A stretch of 5,038 bases of DNA from an uncultured Prevotella sp. (GTDB taxonomy: Bacteria; Bacteroidota; Bacteroidia; Bacteroidales; Bacteroidaceae): contig UQHJ01000115.1 of NCBI GenBank assembly GCA_900540885.1, positions 1 to 5,038 on the forward strand. The letters are read 5' to 3'. Below are positions 1 to 5,038 of this stretch, piece by piece. The notes below the pieces were generated by a model that was given only the letters and a program-made list of their open reading frames with translations, was not told the origin of the DNA and did not search any database. Each line of letters opens with the position of its first letter. The first letter of the stretch is position 1. The position numbers and the translations under genes were made by a program.

Positions 1-4
1 TTTG

Positions 5-79
5 TTAGTACTCTACTACTTAGTACTCTACTACTTAGTACTCTACTACTTAGTACTCTACTACTTAGTACTCTACTTC
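5..79. repeat. 15-bp tandem repeat, five copies, overlapping the 3' end of the isomerase gene
   Basis: Five head-to-tail copies of TTAGTACTCTACTAC lie at 5-19, 20-34, 35-49, 50-64 and 65-79. The first four are identical. The fifth, next to the gene, differs at one base (T instead of A at 78). Each copy carries the palindrome AGTACT. On the gene strand the fifth copy contains the last lysine codon (AAG) and the TAG stop of the isomerase, and every further copy repeats in-frame TAG codons, so changes in copy number leave the protein unchanged. Only four bases precede the first copy in the window and they do not match the unit, so the array probably ends there. Such arrays typically arise by replication slippage. 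No function is shown; there is no hairpin plus T-run to make it a standard terminator. Confidence 0.95.
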
Positions 80-774
80 ACCACTGTCGCCTTAATGATG
101 CGAATGTCGTCAAAGGGGCGGTTGTTCTCATCGCGGCTAGCCCATTGGATAAGATCGGTCACGTCAAATCCTTCAACCACTTCGCCAAATACCGTGTACT
201 GTCCGTCAAGGTGGGGAGCACCACCAAACGTGCGGTACACCTCTTTTATCTTAGGAGTTAACTTTATGGTGCTGTGTGTGGTAGAGTCAAGGCGTTCTTG
301 CATGACATCAAGGCCGTCGTCGGTAAAGATACTCCCTGTCACGATATAGAATTGAGAATAAGATGAGGCCCGTTGTGGATTCTTCTCATCTCCCTCGCGT
401 GCTGCTGCTAAGGCACCGCGACGATGAAAGTGGGTTGGAAAATGAATTTCGGCTGGTAAGGTATATGGTTCGGGAGAATCGCCAAGTAATACCCCCTCTT
501 TGGCATGACGGCTGGCAGAATCGCCTGCTTGAATCATGAAGTCAGGTATGACACGGTGAAAGAGCAATCCGTCGTAGAAGCCTTGTCGTACCAGTTTAAG
601 GAAGTTGTCGCGGTGAATAGGCGTGTCATTGTATAATTTAACGCGAATGTTGCCTTTAGAGGTTTCGAGTAACACTTCGTGTTCAATGCTATCGGTCGTT
701 AGCGTTTGTGCTCCAACGTTTAATGTTAGTAGGCTTATAAAGAATAGGGTGAGAAGGTGTCTGATGTGTATCAT
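73..774 (-). CDS. Secreted cyclophilin-type peptidyl-prolyl cis-trans isomerase
   Basis: The 233-residue protein belongs to the cyclophilin family, which catalyses cis-trans isomerisation of X-Pro bonds and assists protein folding. Residues 1-22 form a Sec signal peptide: a short charged start (R5, H6), a hydrophobic core from about 7 to 20, and a VGA|Q cleavage site. No lipobox cysteine is present, so the mature protein should be soluble in the periplasm. The cyclophilin signature FHRVIPDFMIQAGD spans 72-85 and supplies the expected active-site residues R74, F79, M80 and Q82. SQFYIV (140-145) and YTVFGEVVEGFDV (193-205) are further conserved blocks. The equivalent of the human CypA tryptophan (W121) is not evident, as in many bacterial members. 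An extra helical segment (about 155-185) lies before the GGAPHLDGQYTVFG block. The start is fixed by the signal peptide; the only in-frame stop upstream is recQ's own TAG, 27 bp away, with no ATG between. Probable co-transcription with recQ. Confidence 0.95.
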   Translation of the reverse strand: MIHIRHLLTLFFISLLTLNVGAQTLTTDSIEHEVLLETSKGNIRVKLYNDTPIHRDNFLKLVRQGFYDGLLFHRVIPDFMIQAGDSASRHAKEGVLLGDSPEPYTLPAEIHFPTHFHRRGALAAAREGDEKNPQRASSYSQFYIVTGSIFTDDGLDVMQERLDSTTHSTIKLTPKIKEVYRTFGGAPHLDGQYTVFGEVVEGFDVTDLIQWASRDENNRPFDDIRIIKATVVK

Positions 775-801
775 AATATGATAGGTGTTAAGAGAAATTG
801 G

Positions 802-2715
802 CTAAATGGCTTTTATAATACCGTCCTTTTGTTCAAGAAGTTGTTCCTGGCAGAGTTGCTGAAAGGCCTTTGTTAGAATGACTCTATCAAAGCCCGATTG
901 GGTAAAGTCGGAGATGGGGTGAGGGTGGTTGTCAGCTAAGAATCGGAGTATATACTTCTTGGCCTCGTCTACTTGTTGAACTTCAGAGAGTTGGTTGACA
1001 TAACTTTCGCGCCCGATACAAACGTCGCAGTAGCCACAATCGGGACCGTCATCGTCAAAGTAGTGAAGTAAGTAACGGCTACGGCAAGTCGTCTGGTCGT
1101 TGATATAGCCAATCATTGCCTTGATGCGTTTTCGGTACAGTTCCATTTGATCCTCGTAGATAGACCGCGGAATGACCACATAATCGTTGTCAACACGCCG
1201 TTGGGTGTAAGTAATTTGCGGCATATTGGTGTGAGGCACGTAATTGATAATGCGTAATTTGGATAGGTGGCATAACATCTTGTATATCTCGTCTTGTGTG
1301 CACCCGCAAACTTGTGCCAAGTGTTCCTCATCAATCTCCATGTAGTCAGCGAAGAAACCGCCAATGGTTCGCATTGCCACGTTGAGCAATTGTTCTTCCT
1401 CTGCCGTCATAAAGTGAATGTCATACAGTTCCTCACGCGTTACCAAAAAGATCATGCGTGATGAGTGGTTGTCTTCAATGCTAAAGTGAATGTAGCCCGC
1501 TTGCGTCAAAAGGTTTAAGGCACTCACCAATTGTATGGGGAAGTGGTGAAAGATGTGACAGAACTTGCTGATGTCGAAGTTGAAGGTGCGCCCTTCTCCC
1601 TCGCCTTCGCCTACTTGTAAGAAGGAAGCTATCTCTAAGTAAACGCGTCGAATGTAGTCACGCTCAGGAAATCCTTGTGCGATGTGATTGCGGAGTCGCG
1701 TGTCGTCTCCACGCGTTGTTAATAGTACGGCATAGGACGTTTGTCCGTCGCGTCCACCGCGTCCAGCCTCTTGGAAGTAAGCCTCCACGGAGTCGGGCAC
1801 GTCCATGTGTACTACCAAACGCACATCAGGTTTGTCAATTCCCATGCCGAAGGCATTGGTGGCCACCATAACGCGTACGCGGTCGTCTTGCCATGCGCGT
1901 TGGCGTGTGTCCTTCTCAAGGTTGGTGAGTCCCGCGTGGTAGTATAGGGCTGCGATGCCATTCTGATTTAGAAAGTCGGCTATTTCTTTAGTGGCTATGC
2001 GTGAACGGGTGTAGACAATAGCAGAGCCTTCGACGCAATTGAGTATGTGTAAAAGTTCGTCGGTTTTCTTGTCGATGTAGCGTACGATGTAGTGTAGGTT
2101 GGGGCGAGCAAAGCTCATACGAAACACTTGTGATCCTTCGCGAAAACTCAAGTGTTGGCAGATGTCGTCTACAACCATGCGTGTAGCTGTAGCCGTTAAG
2201 GCTAATATGGGGACTTCGGGGAGTAACTTGCGAACTTCGGCAATGCGTAGGTATTGCGGACGGAAGTCATAGCCCCATTGAGAGATGCAGTGCGCCTCGT
2301 CGACGGTGATGAGGCATACTTTCATGCGCTGCACCTTATTCATGAAGATAGCGGTAGACAGTCGTTCGGGCGAAACGTATAAGAACTTATAGGCTCCAAA
2401 GATAGCGTTGTCAAGGTGTTTGATTATCTCCGTACGCGATTGTCCTGAATAAATGGCAGCAGCCGTAATGCCGTGACGGCGTAGGTTGGCCACTTGGTCC
2501 TTCATTAGTGCGATGAGTGGCGTTACAACAAGACACAATCCGTCCATAGCAAGTGTTGGCACCTGAAAGGTGATGCTCTTGCCGCCGCCAGTGGGCATGA
2601 GTCCTAACGTATCGCGCCCAGCCATTACATTGTCAATGATTTGACGTTGAATGCCGCGAAAGTCAGGGTACCCCCAGTATTGCTGTAGTAGGTGCTTTAA
2701 AATGTCTTGTTGCAT
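802..2715 (-). CDS. recQ: RecQ-family ATP-dependent 3'-5' DNA helicase
   Basis: The 637-residue cytoplasmic protein is a superfamily 2 helicase that unwinds DNA in the 3'-5' direction using ATP. Visible motifs are the RecQ motif 0 (YPDFRGIQRQII, 16-27), Walker A PTGGGKS (41-47, K46), motif Ia TPLIALMKDQ (65-74), DEAH (139-142) followed by the RecQ-specific aromatic loop CISQWGYDFRPQY (143-155), motif III LTATAT (173-178), motif V region (about 284-302) and motif VI QEAGRGGRDG (315-324) with the likely arginine finger. A four-cysteine zinc site is at C544, C560, C563 and C566, with spacing close to that of E. coli RecQ. Unusually, about 200 residues, including a winged-helix-like stretch (about 379-430), separate the helicase core from the zinc site; in E. 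coli the zinc site follows the core directly. No HRDC domain is apparent. An in-frame TAA ten codons upstream of the ATG, with no start codon between, fixes the start. The gene may be one of two RecQ paralogues in its genome, so the symbol denotes the family. Confidence 0.95.
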   Translation of the reverse strand: MQQDILKHLLQQYWGYPDFRGIQRQIIDNVMAGRDTLGLMPTGGGKSITFQVPTLAMDGLCLVVTPLIALMKDQVANLRRHGITAAAIYSGQSRTEIIKHLDNAIFGAYKFLYVSPERLSTAIFMNKVQRMKVCLITVDEAHCISQWGYDFRPQYLRIAEVRKLLPEVPILALTATATRMVVDDICQHLSFREGSQVFRMSFARPNLHYIVRYIDKKTDELLHILNCVEGSAIVYTRSRIATKEIADFLNQNGIAALYYHAGLTNLEKDTRQRAWQDDRVRVMVATNAFGMGIDKPDVRLVVHMDVPDSVEAYFQEAGRGGRDGQTSYAVLLTTRGDDTRLRNHIAQGFPERDYIRRVYLEIASFLQVGEGEGEGRTFNFDISKFCHIFHHFPIQLVSALNLLTQAGYIHFSIEDNHSSRMIFLVTREELYDIHFMTAEEEQLLNVAMRTIGGFFADYMEIDEEHLAQVCGCTQDEIYKMLCHLSKLRIINYVPHTNMPQITYTQRRVDNDYVVIPRSIYEDQMELYRKRIKAMIGYINDQTTCRSRYLLHYFDDDGPDCGYCDVCIGRESYVNQLSEVQQVDEAKKYILRFLADNHPHPISDFTQSGFDRVILTKAFQQLCQEQLLEQKDGIIKAI

Positions 2716-2953
2716 GTGGAAGAGGCTGTCGATGAGGAAACTTTAAAGGGAGCCTTTATCGTTCGGTTTTTAGTTTGGAGATTATGAGGTTATAAGGTTA
2801 TAAAGTTGTATCTCGTTGATGATCAACTAAATAGAGCGCTCGGTCTTATGAACATTAAACTGAACACTCTAATATGAAGCTGCTCCCCCGATCAACTATA
2901 CTAACTTTATAACCTAATAACCTTAAAACATGAAACTGACCATTTTTATTCCC
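2716..2953. other. recJ-recQ intergenic region
   Basis: No open reading frame of note is present. On the minus strand this stretch is the recJ 3' end and recQ 5' leader. I found no exact match to the Bacteroidota -7 box TAnnTTTG on the minus strand and no hairpin followed by a T-run, so neither a recQ promoter nor a recJ terminator can be called. Short dyads inside the large inverted repeat are GTTGATGATCAAC (2815-2827, 5-bp stem with a 3-base loop) and the perfect palindrome GAGCGCTC (2834-2841). GATCAACTA occurs twice in direct orientation (2821 and 2890). Confidence 0.7.
2787..2923. repeat. AT-rich inverted repeat with arms made of 8-bp tandem units
   Basis: The left arm (2787-2807) reads as AGGTTATA, AGGTTATA, then AAGTT. 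The right arm (2903-2923) is its reverse complement with 20 of 21 positions matching (TATAACCT at 2908-2915, AATAACCT at 2916-2923, AACTT at 2903-2907). Imperfect complementarity continues inward through the GTTGAT (2815-2820) and ATCAAC (2891-2896) segments. The spacer between the arms is about 95 bp and contains no gene. No flanking target-site duplication or transposase is seen. It could be a small non-autonomous element, a member of an intergenic repeat family, or an RNA structure between the two genes. Confidence 0.85.
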
Positions 2954-4675
2954 CTATTCATTACAGGGCCTAATATCGTCAATCTGTAGTTGTACTTCGC
3001 CACGCTTGTGCGTGTTTTCTTCGATTGTGTAGCAGATGTCGAAGGCGCGTTTCGTCTTAATATAGCGAGCTTGTGAACTTTGGCCAAAGGCTATGCCATT
3101 CATTACATTGTTGCTCTTATTGTCAACCAGTTCAAGCTTAATATGCTCCTGACCGCGTCCTACGACCTTGCTTGTCCCGTAGTCGTAGACGCGCTTGGTA
3201 CAGAATATAGGTTTTAAATTGCTTGGGCCAAAAGGCGCAAACTTGCGCAATTGTTGGTAAAAGCGGAAGGTAATATCCTTAAAGTCTAAGATAGCATCAA
3301 TGTCAAGGCTGGCTTCCGTTTGCTCGTCTAAGATGTGGTCGGCCACGTATTGTTCAAAACGTTTTGTAAACTCATCAATGTGTTCAACAGGCAATGTAAG
3401 TCCAGCAGCATAAGTGTGTCCACCAAAGTTTTCGAGTAAGTCTTCACAACTTTGTACTGCCTTATACACGTCAAATCCCGACACCGAGCGTGCCGAACCC
3501 GTAGCCATGCCGTCAGATAGCGTAAGTACAACGGCTGGACGATAATATTGTTCAGTAAGGCGAGAAGCTACGATGCCAATCACTCCCTTATGCCATGCCT
3601 TGTTATAGATAACGATACTGCGGCGTTGGTCAAGACCAGGTAAGTCTTTCACCTGTTCAACGGCCTCCTCCGTCATTTGCTTGTCAAGGTCTTTGCGTGC
3701 TTCGTTATAAAGGTTGATCTTTCCAGCACGTTCGAGCGCCATTTGGTAATCTTTCTCTACCAAGAGTTCTACTGCTTCTTTACCATTTTGCATGCGTCCA
3801 GAGGCATTGATGCGTGGTCCAATCTTAAAGATGATGTCGTTCATCGTTAATTCGCGGTCAGCAAGTCCGCACACCTCGATAATGGCTTGTAATCCTATGC
3901 TGGGATTGGCATTCAAACAACGCAGCCCGTGATAGGCTAAGATGCGATTTTCGCCCATAATGGGTACGATGTCGGAGGCGATGCTCACGGAGCAGAGGTC
4001 GAGTAGGGAAGTGAGCTTGTTAAACTCAATGCCATTGCTGGCTGCAAAGGCTTGCATAAACTTAAAGCCTACTCCGCATCCCGAAAGGTTGACGTCAGGG
4101 TAGTGATTGTCTAATCGCTTAGGATTGAGAATAGCCACGGCACAAGGTAGCACTTCGTCGGGCACGTGGTGGTCGCAAATAATGAAGTCGATGCCTAAAC
4201 TTTTGGCGTAAGCAATCTCTTCAACGGCTTTAATGCCACAGTCTAACACGATAATCAGTCCTACGCCCGTTTGTGCAGCGAAGTCGATGCCCTTCTTTGA
4301 GATGCCGTAGCCCTCTTCGTAACGGTCGGGAATGTAAAAGTCGATGTTAGAATAGAATTGTTGCAAGAATTTATATACCAAAGCCACTGCCGTACAGCCG
4401 TCCACGTCGTAGTCGCCATATACCATGATGCGCTCTTTGCGTCCCATGGCAAGGTTGAGTCGGTCGACAGCTATCTGCATGTCGTTCATCGTGAAGGGAT
4501 CGTGCAGTTCAGTCAGCTGGGGGCGGAAAAAGTGTCGCGCCTGTTGTGCGGTGGTAATGCCGCGATCGAACAACAACTTGCCTAAGGCAGGGTGAATGCC
4601 CACCTCGCGTGCCAAAGCTGCCTGCGCCGCTGCTTCTGTAGGCGTGGGAGCTTCGTAGTTCCATTTGTAGTTCAT
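2954..4675 (-). CDS. recJ: Single-stranded-DNA-specific 5'-3' exonuclease RecJ
   Basis: The 573-residue protein, close to the E. coli length of 577, degrades single-stranded DNA from the 5' end in the RecF recombination pathway, mismatch repair and base-excision repair. It has the DHH phosphoesterase core: motif I VYGDYDVDG (85-93; D88, D90, D92), motif II LDCGI (144-148; D145), motif III DHH (168-170) and the LSGCGVGFK and LDLCSVSIASDIVP blocks (197-205, 225-238), which together supply the metal-binding residues. A linking helix with GPRINASGRM (286-295) leads to the DHHA1 domain with HKGVIGIVASRL (362-373), GSARS (393-397) and FGGHTYAAGL (417-426). The C-terminal part (about 455-570) fits the RecJ OB-fold. 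No key residue appears missing. An in-frame TGA four codons before the ATG, with no alternative start between, fixes the start. The leader has a run of seven A (4688-4694) and no Shine-Dalgarno. RecQ, its usual helicase partner, is next downstream. Confidence 0.97.
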   Translation of the reverse strand: MNYKWNYEAPTPTEAAAQAALAREVGIHPALGKLLFDRGITTAQQARHFFRPQLTELHDPFTMNDMQIAVDRLNLAMGRKERIMVYGDYDVDGCTAVALVYKFLQQFYSNIDFYIPDRYEEGYGISKKGIDFAAQTGVGLIIVLDCGIKAVEEIAYAKSLGIDFIICDHHVPDEVLPCAVAILNPKRLDNHYPDVNLSGCGVGFKFMQAFAASNGIEFNKLTSLLDLCSVSIASDIVPIMGENRILAYHGLRCLNANPSIGLQAIIEVCGLADRELTMNDIIFKIGPRINASGRMQNGKEAVELLVEKDYQMALERAGKINLYNEARKDLDKQMTEEAVEQVKDLPGLDQRRSIVIYNKAWHKGVIGIVASRLTEQYYRPAVVLTLSDGMATGSARSVSGFDVYKAVQSCEDLLENFGGHTYAAGLTLPVEHIDEFTKRFEQYVADHILDEQTEASLDIDAILDFKDITFRFYQQLRKFAPFGPSNLKPIFCTKRVYDYGTSKVVGRGQEHIKLELVDNKSNNVMNGIAFGQSSQARYIKTKRAFDICYTIEENTHKRGEVQLQIDDIRPCNE

Positions 4676-4740
4676 GCTGATATATCATTTTTTTATTTGC
4701 TAAGAGTAGTAAGGGCAACTTTCTCACGTGTGCGGAGAAG

Positions 4741-4755
4741 TTACACTTGATGTAA
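4741..4755. promoter_or_regulatory. Possible operator: TTACA-N5-TGTAA dyad upstream of recJ
   Basis: TTACACTTGATGTAA is a perfect 5-bp dyad around a 5-base centre, ending 66 bp upstream of the recJ start. Its size and symmetry suit a dimeric helix-turn-helix regulator, but no specific regulator can be named, and a dyad this short in AT-rich DNA could be chance. Confidence 0.25.
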
Positions 4756-4814
4756 AAATAGAAAAGTAGGGACGGCCGTTACAACGTGTGCTTCAGCCGC
4801 TATATGTTGATAGG

Positions 4815-4848
4815 GTATTGTGTGTAATTAAACTATTGCGTACAATAC
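4815..4848. repeat. Short inverted repeat, 7-bp arms
   Basis: GTATTGT (4815-4821) and ACAATAC (4842-4848) are perfect reverse complements separated by 20 bp. The related word TATTGYGT also occurs directly repeated (4816-4823, 4834-4841). A separate small dyad, TTAGCAAGCTAA (4855-4866), follows. They may be protein-binding sites; nothing shows which. Confidence 0.4.
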
Positions 4849-4951
4849 ACCAAATTAGCAAGCTAAATTACGAACATTTTATGACATATATGTAAGGTTA
4901 TGGATTTTTATTTAAGTTGACTTAGATAAACTGCTAATTGTCTGCCTAATT

Positions 4952-4976
4952 GGGGGGGCGGGTCCTAACCTGGGGG
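4952..4976 (+). other. G-rich tract, potential G-quadruplex
   Basis: Seven G (4952-4958), one C, three G (4960-4962), a 9-base spacer and five G (4972-4976) occur on the plus strand. Splitting the first run gives four G-tracts of at least three, so a quadruplex is possible, although the 9-base loop is longer than the usual limit of seven. It directly adjoins the hairpins that follow. Confidence 0.4.
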
Positions 4977-4994
4977 CGACGCGTCCCCGCGTCG
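4977..4994. repeat. GC-rich hairpin, 7-bp perfect stem
   Basis: CGACGCG (4977-4983) and CGCGTCG (4988-4994) are perfect reverse complements around a TCCC loop. An alternative fold pairs GGGG (4973-4976) with CCCC (4985-4988). No T-run follows on either strand, so a standard intrinsic terminator is not supported. Confidence 0.75.
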
Positions 4995-4996
4995 GC

Positions 4997-5033
4997 ATTT
5001 GTAAGTCAAGGCTCGAGGCCTTGACTTGCAAAT
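4997..5033. repeat. Long hairpin, 16-bp arms with a 5-base loop
   Basis: ATTTGTAAGTCAAGGC (4997-5012) and GCCTTGACTTGCAAAT (5018-5033) pair at 15 of 16 positions, with the odd pair (5002/5028) a possible T-G wobble in the plus-strand RNA. The loop is TCGAG. It lies two bases beyond the GC-rich hairpin, and no T-run flanks it in the visible sequence. The abrupt composition change and paired hairpins suggest a REP-like dispersed palindromic element; it could also limit transcription entering from beyond the window. The window ends five bases later, so the element may continue. Confidence 0.8.
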
Positions 5034-5038
5034 ACATG

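Larger units (their letters stand above)
4676..5038. other. Gene-free region upstream of recJ
   Basis: These 363 bp contain no credible open reading frame on either strand; candidate ATGs at 4804, 4880 and 4899 on the plus strand each run into a stop within eight codons. The part nearest recJ should contain its promoter, but no exact TAnnTTTG box is present on the minus strand. The nearest single-mismatch strings are TACTTTTC (4768-4761) and TAATTTAG (4870-4863), neither with a convincing TTTG at the usual distance. Positions 4800-4950 are AT-rich and turn abruptly GC-rich from 4952. The word ACGTGTGC occurs at 4726-4733 and 4784-4791, and GTTACA at 4740-4745 and 4779-4784; ACGGCCGT (4772-4779) is a perfect palindrome. 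Confidence 0.7.

Noticed and set aside
5..79. CRISPR array
   Set aside because: The 15-bp units are directly contiguous with no spacers, and no cas gene is present.
2..349. 115-codon plus-strand open reading frame beginning with LVLYY repeats
   Set aside because: It is antisense to the well-supported isomerase gene, its N-terminus is just the translated 15-bp repeat, and the rest has no recognisable domain.
775..804. Possible stop-codon read-through fusing RecQ to the isomerase, since both are in the same frame
   Set aside because: The stop is a plain TAG with no visible recoding signal, and the isomerase starts with its own ATG and a signal peptide that would make no sense inside a cytoplasmic fusion.
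1677..1947. Two short plus-strand frames inside recQ
   Set aside because: They overlap each other and the conserved helicase motifs V-VI on the opposite strand, and have no recognisable features.
2787..2923. Intrinsic terminator for recJ
   Set aside because: The arms are AT-rich and about 95 bp apart, and no T-run follows on the minus strand.
4509..4727. 72-codon minus-strand frame starting MRKLPLLLLANKK, resembling a signal peptide, with a second ATG at 4688 just after an A-run
   Set aside because: It is in a different frame from recJ and most of it overlaps the conserved RecJ N-terminus. The composition after the first 15 residues is that of an out-of-frame shadow.

Overview
The window holds three genes, all on the minus strand, so transcription runs from high to low coordinates: recJ (4675 to 2954), a RecQ-family helicase gene (2715 to 802), and a secreted cyclophilin-type peptidyl-prolyl isomerase (774 to 73). 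The protein sequences look like Bacteroidota, most probably Prevotellaceae. The support is residue-level resemblance of RecJ and RecQ, the RecQ domain order, and the absence of a purine-rich Shine-Dalgarno sequence before all three start codons, which is normal in that phylum. The species cannot be named from this sequence.

Layout: positions 1-79 carry five copies of a 15-bp tandem repeat, the innermost of which contains the last codon and stop of the isomerase gene. The isomerase and recQ are 27 bp apart and probably share a transcript. RecQ and recJ are separated by 237 bp containing a 137-bp AT-rich inverted repeat whose arms are built from 8-bp tandem units. Upstream of recJ (4676-5038) there is no gene. 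That stretch holds the presumed recJ control region, several short dyads, and at its far end a G-rich tract followed by two back-to-back hairpins that look like a dispersed palindromic element.

Function: RecQ (3'-5' helicase) and RecJ (5'-3' single-strand exonuclease) are the classical pair that resect DNA ends and gaps in the RecF pathway, and their adjacency fits that partnership. The isomerase has a signal peptide and acts outside the cytoplasm, so its position next to recQ is more likely shared transcription than shared function.

I see no undescribed multi-gene system, no CRISPR, no transposase and no RNA gene. The coding content is ordinary housekeeping DNA repair. The parts worth a second look are the non-coding repeats and the unusual domain order of this RecQ.
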